NCBI GenBank assembly: GCA_963742955.1
Contig: CAVUOA010000009.1
Location: 1 to 64,000 of the forward strand
Reading direction: 5' to 3'
DNA: 64,000 nucleotides
Origin: CAVUOA01 sp963742955
Lineage (GTDB): Bacteria; Bacteroidota; Ignavibacteria; Tepidaquicellales; OLB5
The notes beneath the pieces were generated by a model. The model searched no databases. It was not told where the DNA came from and saw nothing but the letters and a program-made list of their open reading frames with translations. Below, one piece after another: positions 8,378 through 18,573 of this stretch. The translations under genes were made by a program, and so were the position numbers. Each line of letters opens with the position of its first letter. Within the stretch, counting starts at the first letter, position 1.

Positions 8378-9108
8378 TTTTTTAACACAACCACCCCCCA
8401 TAACTTAAAGTTACGTTAAGTTATAAAACTGCCCTTAAATTACGGTTTTTTCCGAAACAAGTTATCAAAGTGCCCCGGAAACGCAATATTTCATCACAAG
8501 TATTTTTCCGGAAACCTTAAAAAAATGTCTGAAACGCAGATTACTCTGATTTAAATGATTTCGCAGATAGTGAATTATTTGCTGCGGGAAGTACGCACAA
8601 TAGAGGGTAATCAATGTAAATGTAATCAAAGCAAATGTAATCAGGGAAATCACCGGAGTATTACTATATTTTCAAAGAACGTTTTAATACGAATTTTAAA
8701 AATCAGCGCTAATATTAATCAGCGCCATCAGTGGTAATAAATCTAAAACGGAAAATTGCGTTTGTCAAGAACCCCGCCCCTGCCCTCCCCGAAGGAGAGG
8801 GGTAAGATGCTGTTATACAGCTATATATAATTATAGCTATTTTTAAAATACCGTAATTATGGTATATATAGTTATAGCAATATTTCCCTGTCATTCCCGC
8901 GCAGGCGGGAATCCAGTATCATGGATTGATGTCTGAACCGGGGTTTTCAGGATAAAAAGATTTAAAGGATTGTTTAATCTTTTAGTCTTTTAATCTTTCA
9001 AAATTCCTGAGATGCGTTCCCTACGGATATAATTAGAAGTGGAACATCCTGCTCAGCGGGAGGGACTAGTCCGAAGGACCCCTTCGGAGGGGGATGACTC
9101 ATCACGCA

Positions 9109-9160
9109 TTAAACCCTCCGTCCTGCGGACACTCTCCCTTTGGTAAAGGGAGGACATATA
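9109..9160. repeat. CCCTCCGTCCTGCGGACA element, copy 3
   Basis: Third copy, preceded by TAGTCCGAAGGACCCCTTCG at 9068-9087, as copy 2 is preceded by a related stem. It has CACTCTCCC where the other copies have CACCTCCC. Confidence 0.85.
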
Positions 9161-9472
9161 ACCCCTTTGTTGGGGCTGCCTGCCCCGAGTACTCGGTGGT
9201 TACCAGCAAATAAAAATGTTCTCTCTGTGAATCTGTGGTCAAACTGGCATTTCTCCTGCTGCGAAGTCGTGGAATAACCCCGAGTTCTCTATGGGCTTCG
9301 CTTCGCTCAGTAAGACGTCGGCAATTACACTCCTCTCCTTTAGGGAGGGCTGGATAGGGTATTGGTAGTGTCAGGTTATTCTTCGAGCTCTTTAAGTCTT
9401 CGTGACGTATATTTTGCTTGATAGCTCGTAAAGGCGCACCCGTAGGGGTGACTGCTATGTAAGTGTAAATAC

Positions 9473-9498
9473 AAAGGCAGGATTTTACTCCTGCCTTT
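9473..9498. terminator. GGCAGG-stem hairpin
   Basis: AAAGGCAGGA and TCCTGCCTTT form a 10-bp stem with a 6-nt loop. It lies about 135 bp downstream of the trxA stop (minus strand), inside the repeat block. The GGCAGG/CCTGCC stem also appears at 5044, 44059 and 46355. Confidence 0.5.
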
Positions 9499-9633
9499 AT
9501 AATTTTTGTAGGTCAAGGCGTTGTCTTCTTCGTGCCTTTGAGTCTTCGTAGCGTACCCTTGCGCAGCCTTCAAAGGGGGACTTTTGCGGTATCACACTCC
9601 CTCTCCTTCGGGGAGGGCGGGAGGGGGTTTGCC

Positions 9634-9957
9634 TTACGCGGGCTGAAGCTGACCGTCGATTTTTGACATGATTGTATTTTTCGGCACTGCGCCTACAATC
9701 TGGTCAACTACTTTACCGCCTTTGAATATAAGCAATGTAGGAATGCTTCTTATTCCGTAAGTCATTGCAACCTGAGGGTTGTTATCAACATCAAGCTTGC
9801 CGACTTTTGCTTTACCTGCATATTCGCTTGAGATTTCCTGTACAAACGGGGCTATCATTTTGCACGGTCCGCACCATACAGCCCAGAAATCAACCAGTAC
9901 AGGCACGTCTGATTTAAGCACTTCCTGCTCAAAGTTCGCATCTGTGAATTCTAACAT
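9634..9957 (-). CDS. trxA: Thioredoxin
   Basis: The protein has 107 residues, the standard thioredoxin length, with no export signal, so it is cytoplasmic. The active site is W28-C29-G30-P31-C32. The cis-proline loop is I72-P73-T74, and the fold-typical LVDFWAVWCGPCK and TYGIRSIPTLLIFKGG segments are present. It reduces protein disulfides, receiving electrons from thioredoxin reductase. An AAGGAG ribosome-binding site lies about 10 bp before the ATG. It follows dnaE on the same strand with a 34-bp gap, so the two are probably co-transcribed. Confidence 0.97.
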   Translation of the reverse strand: MLEFTDANFEQEVLKSDVPVLVDFWAVWCGPCKMIAPFVQEISSEYAGKAKVGKLDVDNNPQVAMTYGIRSIPTLLIFKGGKVVDQIVGAVPKNTIMSKIDGQLQPA

Positions 9958-9991
9958 TTAAGTTACTCCTTAATTTAAAAATATTAATAGT

Positions 9992-12900
9992 TTAATTAAT
10001 TATAATATTATTTTTACCGAAAGTTTCCGATAACATTATTGCAGTATTTACGTCATAATTGAGTTTTATATCGGTCAATTCAAATGATTTTTCAACATTC
10101 TCTCCATTTAGAATATCAAACCGAATAATACAGTTCCCGCCATGGTCTGAAAATATTTGTTTGATATTTCTAAGCTTTTCCGGTGTAAAGCTCGCGGCGT
10201 CAATCTTAATTATCATCTCGTTTACTACAACGCCGGTGAGAGTTTTCCCGTTACCCTTAGCTTTGGGAGGCGTTAGCGGCTTGATTTCTTCAACAATAAC
10301 CTTAAACGCATTGCCGTTTTCTTCCGCTCTGCCGTAAATCGATACAATGAAATCATCTATTATTCTGTCCTTAAAATTCTCATAAGATTTTCCAAAAACA
10401 ATGCATTCTCCCTGTCCCGTGAAGTCCTCTAAGTTAAACACGCAGAATCGGTTGCCTTTCTTGCTCATTTTTACTTTCACGTTAGAGATAATTCCGCACA
10501 TTCTTACGTTTTTCGTGAGGTCTATTTTCTCGCTTTCTATATCGTTAGCATCGCCAAAGCGCAGCGTCGTGAGCCGGTTGACTTCCTCCTCATAATCTGC
10601 CAGCGGGTGGGAGCTTACATACAGGCCGAGAACGGATTTTTCATACTGGAGCTTCTCACGGTCGTTCCAGTCATTTGTCTGGTGCATAAGTTCTTCAAGC
10701 TGTTCGATTGAGAATTTTTGCTCTTTGCCGAATATGTTAGTCTGCCCCGATTCAAGGTCAGCTCTCCGCGCGCCGAACTTCGACATTATGTGTTCATGGT
10801 TCATAAACAGCTTTTGCCTGTTGGGGTCAAGCACATCAAACGCCCCGGCGTAGATGAGAGATTCGATTGTTTTTTTGTTAACAAAACGCGGGTCAACTCT
10901 CTGGCAGAAATCCGCAAAATTTTTAAACTCGCCGTTTTTAACTCGTAAATTTGAAATATGTTCAACCGCATTGAAGCCAACGTTCTTAATTGATGAAAGT
11001 CCGAATAATATTCTGTTCTCTTCCTTATCATCGATTGCGAAATCAGCGAAACACTTATTTATATCAGGCATACTTAGCTTTATTTTCATCCGCTTGCATT
11101 CATTAATCAGCAGAACCATTTCGTCCATATCATCCTTGCGGCAGTTCATCTGCGCTGTCATAAATTCAAGCGGGTAGTGTGTTTTAAGATAAGCAGTGTA
11201 ATATGCTACAACCGAATACGCAACGGTATGCGACTTATTGAAGCCGTAATCGGCAAACTTAAGTATTAACTTAAAAATTTCCTTGGCGGTTTTTCTGTCG
11301 ATATCATTTTTTACTGCGCCTGCGATAAACTCTTTTTCCTGCTCTTTCATCAGCTTCTCGTCTTTTTTGCCCATTGCGCGGCGGACTATATCGGCTTTAG
11401 CAAGCGAGTGCCCTGCAATTACCTGCACAATCTGCATTACCTGTTCCTGGTAAACAATTACGCCGTAAGTTTCCTTGAGTATGGGTTCGATTTTCGGGTG
11501 CGGGTATTCAACTTTTTTTCTGCCGTGCTTGCATTCAATAAAATAAGGAATCTGGTCCATAGGGCCGGGGCGGTAAAGAGCGTTCATCGCGGAAAGGTCA
11601 TTCATATCTTTCGGTTTCAGCTTGGAGAGGTATTCCCTCATCTTCGGCTTTGAGAACTGGAATATGCCGACTGTATATCCGTTGGCGAACAGCTCGTAAG
11701 TTTCAGCATCATCAAGCGGAAGATTATCGAGGTCGATTTTTACGCCGTGGCGTTTTTCAATCAGGTCTATAGCCTGTCCGATAATTTTAAGCTCCTTAAG
11801 CCCGAGGAAATCCATTTTAATCAATCCGGCATCTTCAAGCATTTTCATATCATACTGTGTCATGTACACGTTTTCCATCTGCGGTGTTTTGCTGATGGGC
11901 ACATAATCGGTAATATCCGAAGGCGCAATCACAACTCCCGATGCATGTAAGGCTTGCGTTTTTGTTAAGGTTTTCAAGCACAATGGCGTAGTTAAGCAGC
12001 TTTTTTCTGTCGGCAACCTCATCAAAATATTCTTTGAACTCGGGGATTTCCTTATAGCAATCTTCCAGTGATTTCACCTTGCCGAAAATAGAGGGTACAT
12101 GCTTTGTGATTTCGTTAATGGCATCGAACGGGTAATTCAGCACCCTGCCGACGTCTTTTAATACAGCTTTTGTTTTCAGCTTGTTGAAAGTTACAATCTG
12201 CGATACGGAATTTTCACCGTATTTCTGCTTTGAGTAATTGATAACATCATCACGCCTGTCATCCTGAAAATCTATATCTATATCCGGCATGGATACACGG
12301 TCAGGATTTAAGAAACGCTCGAATAGCAGGTTATAATCAAGCGGGTTTACGTTAGTAATTCCGAGCGCATAACAGACAAGCGAGCCTGCAGCGCTTCCTC
12401 TGCCGGGACCAACGAGTATATTATTGGCTTTTGCATGCTTAATGAAATCTGCTACAATCAAAAAATATCCCGAAAACTGCATTTTCTTAATGACTTCAAG
12501 CTCTGAGTTGAGCCTTTCTGTTTCTACAGCTGTGATATTTTTTATTTTATTTTTCAATCCTTCCTGAGCCAGCATTTCCAGATATCCGTCAAGGTCATTT
12601 GCACCGGTGTTTTCGGGAATAGGGAAGTTGTGGCATATGATAAACGCCTTTAGGCAGTTCGAGATTACATTTTTCCGCAACTTCGAGAGTGGATTGTATA
12701 GCTTCGGGATAATCTTTAAACAGCTCGCACATCTGCTCCGCCGATTTAAAGTAAACCTGGTCTGTTCCGTAGCGGAGGTCGATCTCCATGTTCTTTCCTT
12801 CTTTATCCCGCGAGAGGTCAGTGCTTATATATAAATAAATGTTATGCGCAATTGCGTGTTCATGTTTAAGGTAATGGACATCATTTGAGGCAATGAGCTT

Positions 12901-13568
12901 TAAGCCAAGCTCTTTGGCAAGTTTTGGCATTCCGGCAAGTGATGGGTTTTTCAAGCTCCATGCCGTGGTTTTGTATTTCGAGGTAAAAATCATCACCGAA
13001 TATTTCTTTGTAAATGATTGCTGCTTCTTTTGCCTGCCCGTAATCGTTATTAACAAGATGAGCAGAAACCACGCCTCCTGCACAGGCAGAAAGAGCGACT
13101 AATCCATTCAGAATATTTACAAGGATTCTACGGTATCGATTCTTGGCTTATAATAAAACCCTTCGGTATGTCCTATAGAAATAAGCTTAATAAGGTTGTC
13201 ATATCCTGTTTTATCTTTTGCTAAAGAACAAGATGATGGTAACCTCCTCTTTTTTTGTTTTCTGAGCCGTTAGAGCGGTCTTTTCCGTCAATGAATCCGC
13301 TTTCATGTTACATTATGTGAGTTATCCTTGCCCTTCTGGAGCCGTGAGCCTTTGGTGAGAAATACACTTCGCACCCGATAATCGGCTTAACTCCTTTAGT
13401 GCGGGCTTTTTTGTAGAACTCCATCGCTCCGTACATTGCTCCATGGTCAGTTAAAGCGACGGCAGGCATGTTGTTTTCCACAGCGGCATTTACAAGTCCT
13501 TCCGGAGTGCAAATAGCATCCAGCAAAGAATAATGAGAATGATTATGTAAATGAATAAATTCCGCCAA
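9992..13568 (-). CDS. dnaE: DNA polymerase III alpha subunit, interrupted by several frameshifts
   Basis: Four consecutive minus-strand fragments give one DnaE. 13568-13308 starts MAEFIHLHNHSHYSLLDA and is the PHP domain (HLHNHSHYS, VALTDHGAMYGA). The next fragments give the palm, with SMPDIDIDFQDDRRDDVI holding the catalytic acidic residues, and RGSAAGSLVCYALGI. The last (12025-9992) gives MDFLGLKELKIIG, fingers, a helix-hairpin-helix region and the OB fold (VRMCGIISNVKVKMSKKG). Breaks lie near 13300, 13125, 12960, 12640 and 11955. At 11955 removing one base restores NASLHASGVVIAP. Replicative polymerase is essential, so these are most likely sequencing errors. The restored length of about 1,190 residues is normal. 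Confidence 0.88.
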
Positions 13569-13959
13569 TTTATGGTAAACCTAAAGGGGTGTTCTAATTA
13601 ATACAAATATAACAAAAAAATATTTGGATTGAAAATCGGGAACTTTTATGAACGCTAAGTTCGAGAAAAATTTTATATTTGTATTTATATACTGAGAAAA
13701 ACCTTATATATTTGTTTGAGTGGAGATTATTAATTTTTTAAGAAAACTATTTGAAAAGATAATGAATCTAACCGGATTTATTATTCTGGAAAGGTAATTT
13801 TCTCCCGCGCTCCCGGTCTTATTGAACTGATGTTTATCTTTCAATCTTCTGCATTCGGTTATATAAACCAATTAATAATTTACATTAAAGTCTTTAATGA
13901 GTATTTGGCTAATATATATTTACGCTAATTAACTAAAACTAATTAAAGGAAATCAAAAA
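13569..13959. other. A-T rich divergent intergenic region
   Basis: This is about 390 bp between dnaE (leftward) and the C25 peptidase (rightward). TATATTTG matches to the Bacteroidota -7 consensus TAnnTTTG occur on the plus strand at 13674-13681 and 13707-13714, and on the minus strand near 13602-13609. None has a convincing -33 TTTG at the right distance. I see no gene or repeat. Confidence 0.5.
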
Positions 13960-16436
13960 ATGGAGAAATTTAAAGAAATTAATCTATTCCATTTATTTGT
14001 TGTTCTGTTGATTTTTGCTGTTAACATTCATTCTCAGGTCATATACCTACAGGAGCAGCCGGGGCGCGCAGGGAATGACACTGAAAACCAGAGTGCATCG
14101 GGCTGTTAACATTAATTATTCGATCACTTCGATGAACTAGAAGATGTTAATGTTAACGGAAACAATGATGAAAGCGCCAAGGCTTGAAGGAGTTTTCCTC
14201 CCAATAACCAGGGTGCGCCGGATTTAGCCGGAACGGGACGCTATATAGCTATCCCTCAAGGTTCACATGCTGTATTGAATATAAGGTCTTTCAGAACAGA
14301 GACCTATACAAATATCAGGTGGATTATTGCTCCTGCACCAAGAACTCCGTGGGATAAGAAGACGGCCCGGGGGGGGGGGGGCGGAATTCAGTAAAAATAT
14401 GGAAATATATTCACAAATGCTTATTATCCGGCAAACCCTGTAATAATTTCCGCGCCTACTCAGATAAGAGGCGTTGATGTTGTAATGCTTGGAATTACAC
14501 CGTTTCCAGTATAACCCGGTAACCAAAGAGCTTATTGTATACAGGGATATAGATATTGAAATCGGTTTTATCGGAGGCAGTGGTCATTTCGGTGAAAAAG
14601 CAGGTTCAGAAGCCGTGGGGGATACCCGATTCTTGAGATGCGTTTCCATTACATGTCATCTCTGCCGGGAGATTGATTATAACAGGCGCTTTAATAACTT
14701 GAAAAACCACGGCTGTGAAGTACTGCTATATATAAGACCGGACGGGGCAGAATTGCAAGTGGGCAGATTCAATTAAGAATTTCAGAGCTCAGCAGGGAAT
14801 TTGCACTAAAATAGTTACAATTACTGAAGTAGGCGGCAACGTTGCAGCAACTGTTGAAAATTATGTTAATAACGCCTATAATACATGGACACCGCCACCT
14901 GCAGCTGTATTATACTTGGTGATTACGGCACATCTACTTCAAATAGTTTAATTAGCCCGGATATATAATAACTATTGTGTTTCTGATAATATATTGGCAG
15001 ATGTGAACGGTAACCAGATGCCGGATATAAGCTTTTGCAAGAATGACTGCCAACAATGAAGCGCAGCTTCAGGTTATGATAACAAAGTTTCTGAATTACG
15101 AACGCAACCCCCCAACTTCAGCAGCATTCTATGACCATCCCATTACTGCGCTTGGGTGGCAGACAGAAAGATGGTTCCAGATTTGTTCGGAAACAATAGG
15201 CGGGTTCTGGAAAAATGTACAAAATAAACATCCGGTAAGGATAAATGCAATTTACAGCGGTACACCCGGAACAGTTTGGTCAACAGCCACTAATACAGCT
15301 ACTGTAGTAAACTATTTTGGACCAAGCGGACTGGGATACATTCCTAATACCCCGGCTGAACTTGGCAGGCGTCAGGAGGCACAGCAACAATGATAAATAA
15401 TGCCATTAACAGCGGTTCGTTTATTCTCCAGCACCGCGACCATGGGGCTGCAACAGGATGGGGAGAGCCTTCATACAGTAACAGCAATATAAATTCTTTA
15501 ACCAATACAGATTTAACTTTTATCCTTTCTATAAATTGCCTTACAGGGCAGTACAATTACGGAAGCGAATGCTTCGCAGAGAAATTCCACAGGTATACAT
15601 ATAATAATCAAAACTCCGGAGCATTGGGATTAATTGCTGCATCGCAGACTTCGTATTCATTTGTGAATGATGCTTATGTTTGGGGAATGATTGATAATTT
15701 CTGGCCTAATTACATGCCGACTTACGGCGCAATGTACTCGGAAAGGGGAGTGCTGCCGGCATTCGGAAACTGCGCCGGAAAATATTTCCTGCAGCAATCA
15801 AGCTGGCCATATAACACAAGCAATAAAGAAGTTACTTACCATCTGTTCCATCATCACGGTGATGCGTTCCAAACCGTATATTCAGAAGTACCGCAGAACC
15901 TGACTGTTTCTCATGCAAACACAATAAATGCATCTGATACCTCATTTGCAGTTACAGCAAATGAAGGATCGTTAATTGCGCTTACATTTAACGGCATAAT
16001 TTTAGGTACGGGTACAGGGACAGGTTCACCGCTTAATATCCATATTATCGGAGGTCAGAGCGAACCTGATTCAATGGATGTGGTTGTAACAAAACAAAAT
16101 TTCTTCAGGTATCACGCAAAAGTACAGGTTATTGGTCATCCTGTAAATGTTCAGCCAGTAACAGAAGTTCCGAAGGTATATTCACTATCGCAGAATTATC
16201 CGAATCCGTTTAACCCCGGAACGAAGATACAGTTTGCATTGCCGAAAGCTTCAATGGTAAAACTTGTAGTTTATGATGTAATTGGCAGAGAAGTTTCTGT
16301 TCTTCTTAATGAAAGAATGGATGCAGGCTATCATAACTGTATATTCAACGGTTCGGATTTGCCCAGCGGAGTTTATTTCTACAGGCTGATTAGTGACGGT
16401 TTTACTGACACGAAGAAAATGACACTGATAAAGTAA
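13960..16436 (+). pseudogene. Gingipain-like C25 peptidase with T9SS sorting domain, multiply frameshifted
   Basis: A signal peptide starts at 13960 (MEKFKEINLFHLFVVLLIF...NIHSQ). The frame then breaks repeatedly up to 15390, including at a run of 13 G (14369-14381). Translating across the breaks gives a C25 propeptide-like part (YNPVTKELIVYRDIDIEIGF), GDYGTST, and LADVNGNQMPDISFARM. The catalytic pair follows: His in QHRDHGAATGWGEPS (codon 15441) and Cys in SINCLTGQYN (codon 15537). The C-terminus is a full sorting domain (SQNYPNPFNPGTKIQFALP to SGVYFYRLISDGFTDTKKM). It would be a secreted cysteine endopeptidase. The dense breaks in the first kilobase leave real decay possible. Confidence 0.75.
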
Positions 16437-16482
16437 GCTTATAAAGAGCGGATAACTATTAAGTCCGGCACCTGCGACTTTT

Positions 16483-16849
16483 TTAATATATACCCTTTTC
16501 TTTTAAGTACCCGGTTACAGTTGGGTTGTTCAGGTAAGTTAAGATAAGTATACCGAATACAACACTTACGATATTTCCTGATATAACGGTAACAATTTCA
16601 AGTATTGCAGCAAACTGCATTGTGCTGAACGTACCTGTTAAATTCAGCTTGTTGAGCTTGTTGTAAGCCATAAAATCCATTATACAGCTTACAGCATTAA
16701 TAAGAGGTACAACGCCGAGTAAACAGCCAATCCCGCATGTAAATAAACCGCCCAGAAAAGTTGTTCCGCCCCAGCCGAGGAAGACCAAGAATGTTAACAA
16801 TTCCTGAAATAAGGAAAAATGTTCTCGATGTTTGTAATTCTGTTGGCAT
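16483..16849 (-). CDS. Small membrane protein, one frameshift
   Basis: From ATG at 16849 the frame reads MPTELQTSRTFFLISGIVNIL. It then continues in the next frame as VFLGWGGTTFLGGLFTCGIG to YLKEKGIY. Removing one G from TTGGTC near 16780 joins them into about 121 residues. Three hydrophobic stretches are visible. The glycine-rich turn GGLFTCGIGCLLGVVPLIN and the later NKLN segment resemble small DUF4870/TM2-like membrane proteins, but I cannot assign a family. It is the last of a run of minus-strand small membrane-protein genes (16483-18451). Confidence 0.55.
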
Positions 16850-16878
16850 AGGGCAAATTTATATAATGCAATAAATTA

Positions 16879-17082
16879 TTACAATACAAAACCGCCGAGT
16901 ACCCATCTTATTGAACCGAAAATGAGTGTTATAATGCACAAAACGAATCCAATGTTAGTTGGAGTCTTATAATTTTCTTTAGAAGTAATTAAATTAATAA
17001 GGCTTATAATAAATCCTGCAAACGCTACTGGCAGTACGAACCAATTCATCCATCCAAGGCAGGGGATAAATGCAACAAGCAT
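16879..17082 (-). CDS. Small hydrophobic protein (two membrane segments)
   Basis: This 67-residue protein starts MLVAFIPCLGWMNWFVLPVAF. It has two membrane helices (about 5-30 and 43-62) joined by the polar stretch TSKENYKTPTN. I do not recognise a family by name. The pattern of small Gly- and Trp-containing helices is like its neighbours, which suggests a set of related inner-membrane proteins. It starts 43 bp after the DUF2752 stop. Confidence 0.5.
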   Translation of the reverse strand: MLVAFIPCLGWMNWFVLPVAFAGFIISLINLITSKENYKTPTNIGFVLCIITLIFGSIRWVLGGFVL

Positions 17083-17125
17083 TTCCTGCTATACGAAATA
17101 ATTCCAAGAGTTAAGCAAAGGCTAT

Positions 17126-17461
17126 TCATATTTTTAATATCATTTTAAATTTTGGCAAAACTTGTTTTGATGTGAAATAAACAAACAGAACCTGGTACAG
17201 AAGAAAAAACATGTACAGTGGTACAGACGCTGCGTTCTTCTTCCCGGCTTCAGATAGATTACCGTTTGAAATATCGCAAAATGCACCTGTTAAACCGCAG
17301 GCAAAACATTCTTTGTTGTACAGGGATTTATATTTGCATACAGGTACGTTTTGCATAATGAATGAATGCGGCAAAAGAATCGGGGAGATTGTTGATACAA
17401 ATGCAGCAATGAAAACCAGCAAGCCGATTATTTTTAAGCTCTTTTTAAGCTCTGCTTTCAT
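17126..17461 (-). CDS. DUF2752 family membrane protein
   Basis: The C-K-Y-K-S-L-Y-N-K-E-C-F-A-C-G-L-T-G segment is the DUF2752 signature, with cysteines before CGLTG and a following short amphipathic stretch. Two membrane helices flank it (LKIIGLLVFIAAFVSTISPI and YMFFLLYQVLFVYF). I chose MKAELKKSLK at 17461 as start. The ATG 27 bp further upstream lies in the loop of a strong hairpin (17471-17502) that looks like the terminator of the preceding gene. The protein is then 111 residues. Function is unknown. Confidence 0.75.
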   Translation of the reverse strand: MKAELKKSLKIIGLLVFIAAFVSTISPILLPHSFIMQNVPVCKYKSLYNKECFACGLTGAFCDISNGNLSEAGKKNAASVPLYMFFLLYQVLFVYFTSKQVLPKFKMILKI

Positions 17462-17470
17462 AAAAGAAAA

Positions 17471-17502
17471 AAGGCAATCTTTATTCATATAAAGAATGCC
17501 TT
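17471..17502 (-). terminator. Intrinsic terminator of the DUF4870 gene
   Basis: AAGGCA-AT-CTTTAT pairs with ATAAAG-AA-TGCCTT around the loop TCAT. On the minus strand it is followed by a run of T. It lies 22 bp after the stop at 17525 and covers the upstream alternative ATG of the DUF2752 gene. Confidence 0.7.
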
Positions 17503-17524
17503 AAATGTTAGAAAAACATAAGTT

Positions 17525-17864
17525 CTATTTGACGAGATTGAACTTTTCGCCGAACTGTCCGATTAACGGCAGAGGCTTAATTTCGCCTTTGGAAGCGTTC
17601 ATAATTCCCATTATCAGGAAAACGAGCCATGCAATATATAGTATTAATCCTATACCGCAAGTTATAGTAGCTACGATTCCCAATACAATGTTAAGAATAA
17701 AAAGGGCAATTGCCTGCTTCAGTATGATACATTACAAATTTGTTATTGCGCATATCATCCATTAAGAGCGGGATGAAGAAAATAAGATAAGCAATGATAG
17801 CCATTGTTTTGCCCGAGGAAACTTCCTCCGGGGTGACGTTAACTTGTCTTGTTGATTCTGCCAT
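17525..17864 (-). CDS. DUF4870 family membrane protein, copy 1 (one frameshift)
   Basis: It starts MAESTRQVNVTPEEVSSGKT after a TAGGAG ribosome-binding site. It continues MAIIAYLIFFIPLLMDDMRN and NKFVMYHTE, the DUF4870 hallmark. An extra base near 17719 then shifts the frame. The remainder reads AIALFILNIVLGIVATITCG, a second helix pair, and ends GEIKPLPLIGQFGEKFNLVK. The restored length is about 112 residues. A close paralogue lies at 18055-18451 and ends GSFGAKFNLVK. Function is unknown; the family is predicted inner-membrane. Confidence 0.8.
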
Positions 17865-18004
17865 TTGAGTACTCCTATTTAAAGTATGGTTTTAATTTCG
17901 AATTATTTAAAAATACATATACCGATAATACAAAATATAAATAAAAAATTTCATTAATGAAACACAAGCAGTGGATTTAAAGGCGGCAGTTAGTTGCAAT
18001 AAGC

Positions 18005-18027
18005 AAAAAACCCCTTTTTAAGGGGTT
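18005..18027 (-). terminator. Intrinsic terminator of DUF4870 copy 2
   Basis: On the minus strand AACCCCTT-AAA-AAGGGGTT is followed by a T run. It lies 28 bp after the stop at 18055 and is a textbook rho-independent terminator. Confidence 0.85.
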
Positions 18028-18054
18028 CTCTGCGTTTGAAAAGCTGTGTAAAAT

Positions 18055-18451
18055 TTATTTTACTAAATTAAACTTTGCGCCGAATGAGCCGATAATCGGC
18101 AGTTCTTTTACTTTTCCCTGGGCGCCGTTAATAATACCCATAATCATCAAGACGAACAGGAATAACCTGATTAATGAGTATATTAATGAGCCTCCGCATA
18201 CGTACCCGAAATCAATTAAACGGTAAAGTATTGGGTAAGAAAGGCAACACTATTGCCAAACCTACCCAGCTTATAAATAATGCAATGCCCTGTTCAGTAT
18301 GATACATTACAAATTTATTGTCACGGGAAGTAAGAAGCGGTATAAAGCACAGAATTCCAAGATAAGCGATAATGCTCATCACTTTCCCATCCGCTATTTC
18401 TTTTTCAGTTATTGCAGCAACGGCTGGTCTTGTGTTTGTAGTTTCAGTCAT
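18055..18451 (-). CDS. DUF4870 family membrane protein, copy 2 (one frameshift)
   Basis: It starts MTETTNTRPAVAAITEKEIA and continues VMSIIAYLGILCFIPLLT and NKFVMYHTEQGIALFISWV, as in copy 1. The frame breaks near 18235. The rest reads DFGYVCGGSLIYSLIRLFLF, then IMGIINGAQGKVKELPIIGS and FGAKFNLVK, giving about 131 residues. Removing one base restores it. The two copies differ mostly in the N-terminal tail and middle helix, so they are paralogues and not an assembly duplicate. Function is unknown. Confidence 0.8.
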
Positions 18452-18573
18452 TTTATTCCTTTGTTAAGTTAATAAATATGTAACTTAAAGTTAATTTATT
18501 TAATATTTGAATCGCAGGCCGTTGACGGGAGCCTGCAAACGAATTGAAATGACTTTCCAGGTTAACGCGTCTG

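Larger units (their letters stand above)
7938..9633. repeat. Gene-free 1.7 kb block packed with dispersed and tandem repeats
   Basis: No convincing gene is present on either strand; the short frames here are translations of repeats. The block holds CATTCCCGCG-type palindromes at 7949-7968 and 8893-8912. It holds three copies of a CCCTCCGTCCTGCGGACA element (8083-8142, 8288-8347, 9109-9160). There are two copies of a TTTGTTGGTG palindrome and two of a TAGTCCGAAGGA element (8238-8280, 9056-9094). GGAGAGG/CCTCTCC-rich segments lie at 8771-8805 and 9595-9632. A short AATCAAAG/AATGTAATC tandem lies near 8607-8645 and an A-T inverted array near 8811-8880. It separates the two-component system from trxA. 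Confidence 0.85.

Noticed and set aside
7947..8419. Short open frames encoding VICPPFTKGRCPQDGGFKS-like peptides in the repeat block
   Set aside because: They are translations of the repeated CCCTCCGTCCTGCGG elements on one or the other strand, with no ribosome-binding site and no family match.
8083..9160. Possible CRISPR array
   Set aside because: The repeated units are 50-60 bp, only three in number, unevenly spaced (about 200 and 820 bp) and themselves contain stems. No cas genes are present.
10059..11177. Several long plus-strand frames antisense to dnaE
   Set aside because: They follow the codon pattern of dnaE on the other strand and match no known family.
14263..14526. Minus-strand 87-codon frame over the G13 run
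   Set aside because: It is antisense to the C25 peptidase and rich in Pro only because of the G run.
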